From the NCBI GenBank assembly GCA_026545765.1, contig CM048841.1:70616217-70680216 (forward strand): a stretch of DNA of 64,000 nt, written 5' to 3'. This document shows positions 33,301 to 45,204 of this stretch, piece after piece. The position numbers and the translations under genes were made by a program. How positions within the stretch are numbered: position 1 is the stretch's first letter; every line of letters starts with the position of its first letter. The stretch comes from Plantago major (Eukaryota > Streptophyta > Magnoliopsida > Lamiales > Plantaginaceae). The notes under the pieces are model-generated. The model saw only the letters and a list, made by a program, of their open reading frames with translations. It ran no database searches and was not told where the DNA came from.

Positions 33301-35857
33301 GAATTAAAAACATAACACTTAGGAAATTTTATCAAGAAAATTTTTATTGACAAATCATATATCTGATATGTTAATTACCTCTGTTGGAGGCTCAGATGTT
33401 TGTCTCACAGAAACTTGTGCAGTTTCAGGAATCTTTTCTTGTGATGAAGGCCTTGATGCCTCACAATTTCCATATGTTGTGAGGATTGAGTGGGATACTC
33501 CTCAACAACTTCTACTTCTTTTTGAACCTGTTAAGTAGAATGTGTTAGTCTAAGAAAAATGATCAGAGATTATTCTTTGAGGAGTAGAAATATCTGAATG
33601 AAATACCTTCTCTACAGAAGGTTCAGATACTTGTTCCTCAGAGGCCTTGGAAGCCTCTGGATTCCTCTCTGAAGAGATAGACTTTTCAGTCTCTTCATTT
33701 TTCCGCTCAGTTGGAGCCTATTAGAAACAAACACTTATTAGTCAAGTGTATTAACGAATATCTGAAAAATTATATCTTAAGGAACTCGCTATCACCTGTA
33801 GCACAGGCTTAGATTCCTTAAGTTGTGAGGGTGTGGAAGCCTCCTTCCCAGTTTCTGCGGCAAGCTTCTCAGCTTCCTTTTGTTCTCGTGTTTCTAATTC
33901 AGCATGTAACAAAGAAATTCTATTAAATAACAAGATTATGTGACACAAAATATCACAAGTAGAGAGTTAAACCATTCAGATACCTGAGCAATGTCAGGCT
34001 GATTGGTCTCTGGAACTTGTGACCCTTCTATGCGTTGGTCTTGTTGTTCCATTTCATCTTCTTTGTTTGAAGTTTGTACTTGGACCTTGCACTCGAGTAT
34101 GCAACTTGTTGCCTCCCCAGTTGATCATTACGGCAGATGTCTCAGTTTGATCCCTCTCATTGAGTTGGGGAACCTACTCTTTTGCAGGATTTTCTTCAGC
34201 AATGAAAGATGCTGGTATCTGCAGCTCAAGTACCATTTCAGCAGTATCCTTATCTGGCTGTTGTGGTTGTTGTGCTTGAGACAGACTGTTGAGTGTTGAG
34301 GCAATGTCAGTATCCTCCAACACTAAGTTATCACTCATCAGCATCTTCAATATGCTTTAGTCTTTGATGGTGTAATTTGTCCAGTTACCTTGGACAAAGT
34401 TGCTTCTTCAGCAACCTTTGAAACAAGTGCTTGTTCAGCAACTTGTGGTGTAGGTTCTTCTTCAGATACCTCTACACCAGTTACCTTTTCAGTAACCTTA
34501 GCCCTTTTTTATTTTTCTAGGACTTGAGAGATGACTAATTCATCATCTTCATCGTCAGAGCTCTCATCAGCATTGGGAACTGATTGGTCCATAATTCCTG
34601 CGGTTTCTGCATATAGGGCTTGGTATCTGTCACTACTTTCTTTAGCAGTATTGATGAGTTCATCAGCAAGGCTTTCGGCAATAGTCTTAACATTTCTGAG
34701 AGCACTTTCTCTTGCTGAGTCTACTTGTTCAGTAGTCGATACCTCTTTTGTAGCATTGATGAGTTCATCTGCAGCGACGGCAGGTATCTGGGAATCGACA
34801 ACCTCAATGGGTGTGCCTTCTGATTTGCCAGCAGACTTCTTCCGTGAAGTTCTGGGCTTCTTGGTCGCAACTTTTCCCTCAGATACCTCTTCGGTCTTTC
34901 GCTTCTTGGAACCTTTCTGAGATCCAGTAACCTTTTTCATCATGTTTGTATACTCATATTTGTAGAGTAGGTTACTATTGGCTATGTCAGCCTTCTCTCT
35001 GAGCTCAATGCCAAGCTTTTTCAGCAAGTAGCATATCTTTAGACCATAGCTTACTGTGGTCTTTGGCTCAGCAAGTCCCTTAGCGATTGTAGGCTCAAAG
35101 CCTTGAATCTTCTTCACAAATTTCATGAAGGCGTACTTTCCCCAATTGAAAGGGTTTTCCAGCCTTTTGTCTTGTTGTTGCAACAAGAACATCATCATCC
35201 AGCGTTCTTGGCTTATCTGGTCAGCACCTCCTTGTAGACCATCAAAGCATCTGTGAAGAATGCATGCCAACACATCCCAATGAACCAGCAATTATCTGGT
35301 TCTGATGTCAGCAAGCTTGAAATCAGTGGGTGTATCTGATTTTTCAAGATCACACACATCACTGTACAATTGTTTTACACCATCAAGGAGATCATCATCC
35401 TTGGTGTCTATTTCAAAATCCTTTCCAAGATTTTGAAGGTCAAACAACGTGCAGAAAGTTGTTGAGTCCAAAAGGATTTCCTTTCCTTGGATTGACGTTT
35501 TTATAGACACTATTGCAGTGCCTTCTGTAACACAGGATATAATCCTAGAGTTGTTGTAAAATTCCAGTACATCCAGTGAAGAAATTCCACTAGGAACAGC
35601 AGATAGAAAACCCTTGATTTGTGCCTTTTCAAGCATGTCAAGGATTAACTTCCTATCGGCTTGACTTTCAATAGCAGCCGTGAGGTATTCCTAAATCTTG
35701 GCACCACCCCAAATCATTCTGTGATTTGAAGTCCAATGATTGGGATTGAAGTTCCCTACCAATCGATTGTTAATAACTACCAACTCTGGTGCTGCTTTTC
35801 AGCAGTACCAGTGGTAGTATTTTGGGATTTCTGGGTAGTTGATCGTTTGGGGGCCAT
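30336..35857 (-). pseudogene. Intron-containing accessory gene of Copia B
   Basis: A gene between RNase H and the 3' LTR with no recognised function. ATG at 35857 (MAPKRSTTQ). Exon 1 (35857-33984) has a globular domain (SSLDVLEFYNNSR, then MMMFL and FNWGKYAFMKFVK), a Lys-rich NLS-like segment (KKRKTEE, KKPRTSRKK) and acidic repeats. Exons 2-5 are at 33796-33903, 33607-33717, 33379-33527 and 33177-33296, and exon 6 runs from 33098. Introns are 78-82 bp, GT-AG, except that the exon 2 acceptor is AT. Exon 6 has an Asp/Glu-rich block, a coiled coil (about 32390-32200), an Arg-Gly box near 31450 and a conserved C-terminal domain (ILELKYLLVN, HAWKWGKYL, YDYSDDIKRFGDRK). Frameshifts (early exon 1, exon 4, near 31400) and TGG-to-TGA changes near 32994 and at 30336 kill it. 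Element C holds a homologue. Confidence 0.82.
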
Positions 35858-36616
35858 CCCTTTATATAGCGTGAGTTTTTCGAAGGTCTGGAAGAGAATA
35901 ATGTGACAGATTAGTGATTCTTTGCAGAAAAACTAATTTGGGAGCAGAGATTTGCAGAGAAAATAGAAGAAAGAAATTTGCTATTCTTGTGCAAGTCGGA
36001 ATGTTGGATTAGGCGAAAGTGAATTCTTTTGCCAAAATCCTATATATATAGCAATGCAATCTCAACAGTCACAAACATACAAATTAATTTTTTGTGTAGT
36101 TATCTGTGTATTGCAGACAGGCGTGGGTAAAAGCTTGTTTGGCATTAAATGCATAGTGGGCCCTGTCTGAATTTTAACAGTCCACTAATTACTGAGAGTT
36201 AATCTCTGCCGTAAAGATCAATCGCCCATTTCATCAAGGGTCACCATTGCTTCTTCAGCAATGATCACAATCAACAATTGTAATTGTGCCCGTTTAATGA
36301 ATTTTGGCTATTAGTTATCTGAATCACGTTTCTGTGTGAATGAGAACACTGTTGTATCTGATTCTATCTTATACTTGTTGTCTTTTCAAAGTTTTTCACA
36401 AAGATAGAAATAATTCAAATTTCAAGATGGTAGTAAACTGTAGACAATTGTACTATTCTCTTTTGTGTTCCCCCTCACTGAGTGATCTAGATATCTGAGT
36501 ACCCGTCTCAGAGATCTTTAAATAACTATTTTACCCTTTAGCCTTTGGTTTCTGGATACCCGTTCCAGATTCCTCTTTTCTGTCCTTTGATATCTTCTTC
36601 AGATATCTGAACTTTT
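35858..36616 (-). other. Spacer between pol and accessory gene, element B
   Basis: A 760-bp non-coding stretch containing the TATA box of the accessory gene (36040-36051), its presumed 5' UTR, and several GATATCTGA motifs. The corresponding region in element C (53522-54345) keeps the same layout. Confidence 0.7.
36040..36051 (-). promoter_or_regulatory. TATA box of the accessory gene, element B
   Basis: CTATATATATAG on the minus strand, 183 bp before the ATG at 35857. The same string with the same flank (AGGATTTTGGCAAA) occurs 190 bp before the ATG in element C. Transcription start is not known. Confidence 0.6.
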
Positions 36617-39600
36617 TCAGTTCTTAGGTAGCTCCATTAGTCCAAGACTGTGTCTTAATGCTAAGAATCTACATTCTTGTAGTGGCTTATTGAAGATACC
36701 TGGAAGTTGGTCTTCAGTGCCAATCTTGAGTATCTCTATATTGCCTTTTTCAACATGGTCTCTGATGAAGTGGTGTCTAACATCAATGTGCTTTGTTCTA
36801 GCATGAAACTTAGGATTCTGAGTTATGGCAATAGCACTTGTGTTGTCACAGAAAATGGGAGTTTTCTCTTCATTGAGTCCATAGTCTCTGAGTTGTTGTT
36901 GTATTCACAATATTTTTGAAGCACAATACCCAGCAGCAATATATTCAGCCTCTGTGGTAGATGTAGTAATTGAGTTTTGTTTCTTGCTGAACCATGATAT
37001 CAATCTGGCACCAAGAAATTGACAAGTTCCTGAGGTGCTTTTTCTATCAAGCAATGATCCAGCATAGTCACCATCTGAATAGCCAACCAAACTCAATCCA
37101 CTGTCTTTTGGATACCACAATCCAACTTCTACAGTTCCCTTTACATACCTTAATATCTTCATAGCAATGTTGTAGTGTGATTGCATTGGATTTGTCTGAA
37201 ATCTAGCACACACTCCAACTGCATATTGAATATTAGGTCTACTTGCAGTGAGGTACAATAGAGACCCAATCAATTTCCTATACTTGTGTTCTTCAACACT
37301 CTTGTCAGATTCAGTATAGGTCATTTTGGTTCCAAAGCTCATAGGTATCTTAGCATTCTTTTCAGAAGGCTTTAGATTGAACTTGTTGAGCATGTCTTTT
37401 GCATACTTTGTTTGACTAATGAATATTCCATCATTGAGTTGCTTGACTTGCAGCCCTAGGAAGTAATTCAATTCTCCCATCATGCTCATCTCAAATTTAC
37501 CTTTCATGAGTTCAGCAAAGTCTTCACAAAGTTGCTTGTCTTTAGATCCAAATATAATGTCATCAACATATACTTGAACTAAAAGTAGTTTCCCATCATG
37601 GTTCAATGTGAATAGTGTTTTATCAACATCTCCTTTCTTGAAACCACTTTCTAGTAGGTATCTGGCCAATGTATCATACCATGCTCTTGGAGCTTGTTTC
37701 AGCATCTGAGCTTTCAAGCTTATAGACCATCCTACTTTCTGAGGAAACTTCAAAACCTGGTGGTTGCTCAACATAGACTTCCTCAGCAAGTTCACCATTT
37801 AGGAATGCACTCTTGACATCCATTTGATAAACTGTAAAGTTATTATGAGCTGCAAAGGCTAGAAAGAGTCTTATTGCATCGAATCTTGCAACTAGTGCAT
37901 AAGATTCATCAAAATCTAGTCCTTCAGTCTGGGTGAATCCCTTGGCAACCAACCTAGCTTTGTTTCTGGTTATTTCACCAGGCTCATTCATTTTATTTCT
38001 GAAAACCTACTTGGTTCCGATTACAGATATTCCATTAACAAATGGAACCAGTTTCCAGACTTTGTTTCTCTCAAATTGATCCAACTCTTCTTGCATTACA
38101 GATATCCAATCTTGATCCTTTAATGCTTCTTCTATAGTGTTTGGTTCAATGTTTGAGATGAAACATCCATAGAGGCAATTTGCATTTTCAGCGATTGCTC
38201 TTCTAGTTCTAACTCCTTGGTCTATGGGACCAATCACATCCTTTGCAGGATGATTTCTTATCCATTTCATAATGGGTTTTGAACTAGTAGGATCAATATC
38301 ATTTTGATTTGAATGAGAATCAATATGATCTTGATGAGATACTTGTGCAGTATCTGAGATATCTGACATATGGGAAATGCCATGGATATCTGACACTTTT
38401 TCAGTGTTAGAGATATCTGGGACTTGCATTTCAGCAATCTCGTTTTCAGATACCTCTTCATGATGAAGGTTCTCAGTAACCTGTTCCATTTCTGGAATTC
38501 TCATAGGAAATTCTTCATCATGTCTTAGAGTCATCTGGTTGTTACTAAGCATAGGTTGCTTTTCATCGTCAGACTCATCCTCTATTTGAATGATAGAATT
38601 GTTTCCTTTTTCAGAATCTTTAATCATTAGTTCTTTGAACCTATCTGAGAGATCATCATTCAAGAGTACTTTCTTGTTTCCTTCATAGAACACTACATGA
38701 ACAGATTCTTCGATCTTTTGCGTTCTTTTGTTGTAGATTCTGTAGGCTTTGCTATTCAGAGAATAACCAAGAAATACTCCTTCATCTGCCTTTGATGAAA
38801 TGTTCTCAAGTATTCTTTTCCATTGTTAAGAACGAAACATTTGCAACCAAACACCCTTAGATGTTTAATACTAGGGGGTCTACCAATGAAAAGCTCGTAA
38901 GGAGTTTTGTCATGGTGTTTGTTAATCAGACATCTATTTTGAGTGTAGCATGCTGTGTTTACAGCTTCAACCCAATAGATTTCACTTATTTCAGTGTCAG
39001 CAAGCATTGTTCTTGCTGCTTCTTTCAGGGTCCTATTCTTTCTTTCAGCAACACCATTTTGTTGTGGTGTCCTTACAGAAGATAGTTGATGTTGTATACC
39101 TTTGCAAGTACAAAACTCTTTGATGTACTGGTTGACAAACTCAGTATCATAGTCTGTTCTGATTATAGATACCTTGTCATTTTTCATGACTTCGAGCTTA
39201 TTCAGCAAGTTAGGTATCTCAACCCTTGCATCAGATTTGTGTTTGAGAAAGACAACCCAAGTGAATCTTGAGTAATCATCAACAACAACCAGACAATACT
39301 TCTTTCCTGCATAACTAGTTGCTGAGGATTCAAACAGATCCATATGTAACATTTGCAGTGGCCTTTCACTGGAATGTCTAGTTTTAGACTTGAAAGATGT
39401 TTTGGATTGTTTTCCCATTTGGCAAGCTGGGCATACACCTTCTTTTCTATATGCCATTTTGGGTAAACCAACCACCAACTCTTTCTTGGCTAGCTTATTC
39501 AGAGTTTTGAAATTCAAGTGACTCATTCTTTTATGCCATAGAGAATTTTCTTCAGTGTGGCCAGATTGACTCACCATGAGACATTCTTCGGTTGTGGCGG

Positions 39601-39986
39601 ATGCCCAATCAGAAACATAAAGATTTCCTTTACGCCTTGCCACCAAGACTGTCTGCTTTGACTCATTGTCAATCACTTTACATAGTTTTGACTTGATCTT
39701 GACAGTGTACCCTTTGTCTACTAGTTGACTCATGCTTAGGAGATTATATTTCAATCCCTTTACATGAAGTACTTCAGAGATTGTAAGGGCTCCAAACTTC
39801 AAATTTCCAAAACCTATGGTTGGATTTTCATCTCCTCCAGCAAATCTGATAATTGGTCCATTATTGCATTTTTTTGTAGTCAATCAGATTTGCTTTGTCT
39901 CCTGTCATGTGCTTCCCACATCCACTATCAAAATGCCACTTTAAATTAGTCTTTAGAGTGTTCTGCACAAAACAGGAAATAGGAGA
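36617..39986 (-). pseudogene. Copia B pol: protease, integrase, RT, RNase H
   Basis: Full pol in decayed form. Protease DSGCGKHMTG near 39920. Integrase WHKRMSHLNF and CPACQMGKQS, core LHMDLFE, a second site changed to RTDYDTEF, and QNGVAERKNRT (39883-38756). [25 protein letters not shown], the catalytic YVDDIIFGS (about 37560) and YFLGLQVKQ. RNase H: YSDGDYAGSLLDRKSTSG and STTEAEYIAAG (37090-36920), ending HVEKGNIEILKIG and a stop at 36617. Breaks: an extra A near 39870, frameshifts near 38790 and 37700, TGG to TAG at 38010, TGG to TGA at 36905. Confidence 0.93.
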
Positions 39987-42507
39987 TTAGGTTCTCATAC
40001 CAACAATGGTACCATCTGGACTAAAGAATCTTCCAGTAGAAATCCATTTTTGAATGAATTTCTTAGGAACATTCTTTTGTCTAACAGGAACATAAGGAGG
40101 AATCCTAGTTAAATGATTAGTATCATTGTTGTTAAGAACTATTTTCTTCCTTGGTGTGTTCCTTGGTGCTCCATTTGGTGCTTTCAGATACCTGTCAGGT
40201 TTCTAAGTCTGCTTCCCAGCAAACTTATCTTTCCTAGCCAGATTTCTTCTAGCCCTGGCATTCAGATTTTCAGTGGCTTGATTTATCTTCCACTTCTGAT
40301 AATTGTTGTGAGAAATTCTAGCCTTTAACCATCGTTCTTGCTCTTGTTTGTATTCACGAGCAAGTTGGTTCCCAATGGCTTTATAGCCAATACCATTCTG
40401 AGCACCTGATGCTGTCTGAGATCTCTTCTCAGCAGCTTTGCTAGTCTCTGGATGATCAATTTTCTTTCTAGAAAATGTGACATAGGAAAATTTGACAGAT
40501 CCTGCAACTTTTCCTTTTTGAGAGACATTGCACTGTGAGTGATTACACTTCTTAGTGTTATGTTTCTTTTCAGAGACATTTCCCACAGTTTTCCTTTGGA
40601 CTTATTTTTCCCACAAAGGCTTGGTCACAACTGCCTTTCCTTTGTCAACAATCTTAGCTTTCTGACCGATACTGTAGATTGTTTGGGAATCACCTTGCTG
40701 AGCACTGACAAATGTTCGTCCTTCATTACTCTTATTCAGGGTGGTGGAACTGTCTGTGTGTGTGTCCAGCCCAAGTCCTCTCTTTTCTGAAGGATCACTT
40801 AAATAAGATTGTACTTCAGTAAGAGTGTCACTAGCTTTGGCATAAGATTGAAAAGATAGTTCTTTCTTTTTGAGTTCCTTATTCTCAGAAAGAAGATCTT
40901 CACATTTCTTTTGAAGATTGGCCATCGCTTCTTTATGTGACTTTTCGGTCTCAGATATCTGAGCCTTGAGAAATGCATTTTCAGCATCCTTTTTCTCAGA
41001 TATCTTGATTATTTGAGAATTTTCCTTTACAAGAGAATTCTTTTCTTCTTCAAGGTTCGGCTCTAGCTCGGACCATTAGGAATTCTCTTTCGTAGAGATC
41101 AAGTTCTCTTTTGAGTTTTTCCAGATATTTGATTCCTTCTTCATCACTTTCATAAGTATAACAGGAAGTATGTGTTACCTCATCAGCCATTAGACAAGGT
41201 TCAATGTTGGAGATATCTGGAAAGATTTCTTCAGCCATTCCACACACTTCTTTCTTCTTTTGACCAAACTCAATTACTTCATGAGAGACACTGCACATTT
41301 CTAGGGAAGGCAGTGTGGAATCATCTGAATCCTCATCCTCAGAATCAGATTCAATATCTAGAGCATCCAGTTGGATTTGAATCTTTTTCCTTTCTTCAGT
41401 GAGCATAGCTCTCTGACTTCTTTTGAAGATTCTTCTGTCTTTCTTTTCACCTGTCTTTAGTTTGTTGAAGGCAGTGCAATCCTTCTTGAAATGACCAGTT
41501 TTCATACAATAGAAACAGATATCATTTCCGATTTCTGCTTCCTCAGTACTTGATGCTTTCTGAGCCGACTTATTCAGCAAGCTTTGCATATTTTTGTACT
41601 GGTGGTAGTTTGAGCCTAGATGCGTTTTCAGCTTCTCTTTGGCTTTTCTTCTCTCAATTTCTCGACTGACATATTTTCCCATTTGCTTTACAGCAAGAGC
41701 ATCCTCAGTCACCTCCTTGCCTTTCTTCTTTTCAGAAGTTCCTTGTGCAATTAGAGCAACATTCTGCAACTTCTCAATTGTTTGTTCTCTCTGAGTTGTC
41801 TCATAGTCAACAGTGGCAAGGTGAGAGAAATGTTCCACAGGAGTGATATCTGGCATTCCTTGATTAAAGTAGAAAAACTTTGTGTGTTCCCAGTTATGAT
41901 TTAGACATCTCACAATAGTCTTAATCTTCTCTGACTGGGTATATCTATTACTCTCACCAAGTGCAACCCTGTCACTCATAAGTGTTGTAAACCGGAAATC
42001 TAGTTCTTCAAGAGTCTCGGTGGGACCTTGTTTAAATTTTTGGAATTTGAGCTTCAAAACTTCGAACTTGTTTTCCTTTGTTTTCTCAGTGCCGGCACAG
42101 ATTTCTTCAATCAGTTGCCAGGCCACTTTCTCCGTTTTTGCACCCCACAGTTTATACTATATGTGCTCTGGAGTAGAACGTATGATGATATTACGAGCCT
42201 GACCATCCAGTCGATTTTTCTTGGAATCTTCCGATGTCCAGAGCTCTCTGGGCTTTGGTTTGTAAATAACTTGACTGACAGGTCTCCCACTGGTTGACGC
42301 ATCTGTCTGTGAAGACCCATCGCTTTGTTCTCTCTCTCTACCATTAGAAACCTCTATGACTTGCTTGAGTTGTTGAATGACTATTGGGCTATTCTTTATT
42401 ACTTCGATCATTTCGTCACTGATGGCTTCTAGGTGGAGCAACATGTTGTTCTTCCATTTTTCATAATTCTCTAGCTTGAGAATTGGGGCGTCACTTAAAG
42501 ACATCAT
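39987..42507 (-). pseudogene. Copia B gag
   Basis: Same architecture as gag of element A. The start is MMSLSDAPILK at 42507. UBN2-type domain, then knuckle CFYCMKTGHFKKDC (about 41475-41515), an acidic region, a coiled coil (41060-40830) and a basic tail. Breaks: CAG to TAG at about 42157, a frameshift near 41050, CAA to TAA at 40602 and CAG to TAG at 40203. The last codon is followed by TAA at 39987-39989, the stop shared with A and C, after which protease continues in the same frame. Confidence 0.92.
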
Positions 42508-42608
42508 GCAGCAAACACACTAAACAAACAAATCAAGTGTAGGTGAAAAGTAGTTAGTGGGCATTTATCTGGGATCTAGGTTCAGTGCAGAAGGCTTGGG
42601 AACCTCCT

Positions 42609-42620
42609 GCTCTGATACCA
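42609..42620 (-). other. Primer binding site, element B
   Basis: TGGTATCAGAGC on the minus strand, two bases from the 5' LTR; initiator tRNA-Met type. Confidence 0.92.
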
Positions 42621-42622
42621 CT

Positions 42623-44227
42623 TGTTGGTCCAGATAACGGCAAAGTAAAAGACTAGAGGGGGGTGAATAGTTTTTTAAAACTTTTGTCGATAAACACAGT
42701 TTCTCAGTTATCTGTGAAGATTCTAATACTTAATTTCAGAGAGCGGAAGACTTTTCTGTGATAAGTGCACGTGCTCAGCAAGATAAGTGTAAGTACTTTG
42801 CAAGATAAGTAAAGCAAGTAATAAACTGCAGAAAGTAAATAACACAAGACTTTTTATAGTCGTATCTGAAGGTGGCGTAATCCTTCAACTAATCCAATTC
42901 GGCCTTTCTCAGACCTAGAATCCACTTAGACAGATAAGTGAGGTAACCTTACAGATATCTTCTCTTGATTCCTAAATACACTAGGTTCCCAACCAAGTGT
43001 TCCCCCTGAGTTATTCCCCGGCTTTCACAGCCAAGTACTTCCTGTACTCAGAAACCTTTTGAGTTGTTTCCCAAACTAAGTACTTCTTATGCTCAATAAC
43101 CTTGGAGTTATTCCTTAGTTTCCCAAACTAAGTACTTCCTGTACTCCACGCCGTTTAAGGTGTTGGTTAAGGTAAATTGTCAGGTGAGCTTCTTTAATAA
43201 TTTGTTCAGTTATTCAGATAGCTCTATGAATCAAGTATACTTAATACACTTTGTAATGTATGGTATCTTGTTCTCTACTGACCCAAGTCTATGGTAAGTG
43301 TTCAAGAGAATGAAACTCAGATATGAAATATTAGTGCAACTCTTTCACAAATAACAATGCTCGTTAAGGATCAGGACACTTGGAACTTTGGTGCTACTTA
43401 GAATCAAGAGCTTTGGTCGCAACAGAAAGCTTGAAGGTAAGTAGTATGCTTGAGAGAGTATTCAATATAAGTTCAGTGATCTAAGTTGTTCAGTGTGTGT
43501 TCTCAAGCAATCTAAGTGTTGATATTTATAGATGAATTTGAGTGCCGTTTGAATAGTATCCGACAGGCTTAAATAAAATTCAAACTATTGATATCTGAGT
43601 ATAGTACTGTAGCAGGTTTGTCTTCTTTTTCAGAAGCTACCATTTTTGTTCAGACATTTATGTCCGCGCATTTAATGCACTGTACTATACTTTGTCCTGT
43701 AGTGCCAACGGAACTATGCATTGTATCAGAGATCTTATTCTATCAGAGTTTTCTGAAGCTTTGCATGTTCGATTATCACAACTCCAGATACCACTTGTTG
43801 AACCAACTTTGTTATAATATATTTCTTTTCAGAAACATATTTTATGTCCAAGGTATCTGAGTGTAGATATCTGTGGGCACATTCCTCGTCTCAGAAACAC
43901 ATTGGAACAATTGTGTTTCGAAACACTTGTTTCTTCAAGATATCTGGACATAGGTATCTGCAAAACCTTTGTCTTCAGCAATCTTGTGCAGTCTTCAAAT
44001 CTTCAAATCCGTTGAACTTTTCCTCCTGGATGCCTTCTTCTTGGTCTTCTTCAGAAAATAAAAATTACATTTCGAGACCTAACATCCTATACAAGATTTG
44101 CTAGACTATCATAATTAGTGAAATTCCTCTTTTACAGTGTTCAAGTGAACCAACAGTACTAATCACCTTTCTGAGCTAAGATAAGTCATTAGGTTGCTGA
44201 TCAAAATCTAAACAGATATTCCTAACA
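42623..44227 (-). repeat. 5' LTR of Copia B
   Basis: 1605 bp, TGTTAGGAAT...ACCAACA on the element strand. It lacks about 20 bp present in the 3' LTR near 43898. Confidence 0.94.
43521..43531 (-). promoter_or_regulatory. LTR TATA box, element B
   Basis: CTATAAATATC on the minus strand in the 5' LTR, at the same place as in the other LTRs. Confidence 0.7.
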
Positions 44228-44232
44228 GTCAC
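44228..44232. repeat. Copia B target site duplication, right
   Basis: GTCAC, matching 28319-28323. Confidence 0.93.
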
Positions 44233-44690
44233 CTTAGGAACGGACCAGCCTTGATAACTTGAAAGGGCTCGGATCATCCTCAAGGCCTCACACGGACCCT
44301 ACAACAGGATATGTACTCTGAGAGATAAAAAGGATCAATCTACCCTCCCAGGCCCATCTAGTAGTATTGGATTAACACACACTATTGGGCCATGGGCCAA
44401 GGGAGCATTGGTGGCAAAATCCTAAACATACACTTGGCATCATCTTATGAACCACCTCATAAGCATATGATAACTATAAATATAGCACAAGATCCCATAT
44501 ATTAAGGTAAGTCAACTCATATCATAACTTCCCTCATAATTATTGCATTGGGAGCTTTCTTCTCTCTCTTGAGTAAAGTCTCTTCCCGGTTTGACACTAG
44601 CAAACCGGGTTACCCTTCTAACCCCCCACTTAGTCCTTTTAGGTGCTCTAGCTCGGACAAAGCTCTCAGGGTGGACATCAAGTTGGAGGC
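44233..44690 (+). repeat. LTR of a second element, right part; end uncertain
   Basis: This continues the sequence broken by Copia B at 28323. A TATA-like CTATAAATA lies at about 44474-44482 on the plus strand, followed by a CT-rich stretch. A possible LTR end is the CATCA near 44680, but the exact junction with the FAR1/MULE fragment could be as late as 44735. Confidence 0.45.
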
Positions 44691-44734
44691 GGATCTTAGA
44701 ATAGGGACTTATAGTAGTTTAGTTAGTGTTTGAG

Positions 44735-45197
44735 GCTTAACCCCTCAATAATTCCGGCACGCAACATTTCCACTACTCGCACGCGCTCTTCATCAGTGAA
44801 CTTCGCTGCGGACGTGTGCCAATGGGGGTATTTCCCGAGTACGTGATTGTGTATTCGGTGACCGTCTTTCACAACAACTCTCCACTCGCCCGGTAACCTC
44901 TCATGCAGCTTGACCTGAAATGGGCAAGAATGCTTTTTACTCCCGGTTGAATTTCTGGATTTTGCCTCGGGGTCTGTTGGAGTCGTGACCCTATGGGCAC
45001 CAGCACACTCACAACCCATGTACACGTTCTTTGGTCTGGAATGTGTGATCGCGAAAAACATATTGTTTTTCTCGACCAATAACACAAACCCATGCTTCTG
45101 CGTCTGCATGAGTATTGAAAATCTCTCGGGTTATGAACAAGTCCGTGCAGTCTGGGAATTCATCAGACGCTGTGGACGAATCACTTAAGTAACTCAT
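44735..45197 (-). pseudogene. FAR1/MULE transposase N-terminal fragment
   Basis: FAR1-type and MULE transposase proteins share an N-terminal zinc-binding region. The ATG at 45197 gives MSYLSDSSTASDEF. After a one-base shift near 45090 the frame continues NNMFFAITHS, CECAGAHR, SKKHSCPFQVKL, EWRVVVKDGHRIHNH and a final VRVVEMLRAGI. The C..C...C....HNH spacing fits the FAR1/WRKY-GCM1-like fold. The rest of the transposase is missing, cut at the junction with LTR sequence. A TATA-like CTATATAAT lies at about 45425-45434 upstream. Whether it came from a MULE or a FAR1-like gene cannot be told from this part. Confidence 0.7.
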
Positions 45198-45204
45198 ATT
45201 ATAC

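Larger units (their letters stand above)
28324..44227 (-). mobile_element. Copia LTR retrotransposon B, complete 15.9 kb with accessory gene
   Basis: A complete minus-strand element with TSD GTCAC. From the right: 5' LTR 42623-44227, PBS, gag, protease-integrase-RT-RNase H to 36617, a 760-bp spacer with a TATA box, an intron-containing accessory gene (35857-30336), PPT and 3' LTR 28324-29948. It is about twice the size of common Copia elements because of the accessory gene. The two LTRs are similar but differ by indels and a diverged block near 29310-29390, so insertion is not recent. Multiple stop codons are C-to-T or G-to-A changes. Confidence 0.95.

Noticed and set aside
30336-35857. Accessory gene as a typical retroviral-type env
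   Set aside because: I see no signal peptide, no transmembrane segment and no surface-protein pattern. It is acidic, coiled-coil and NLS-bearing with several introns.
35861-35870. TATATAAAG just before the accessory ATG in element B
   Set aside because: It ends only a few bases before the ATG, leaving no room for a leader. The TATA box 183 bp upstream is a better candidate.
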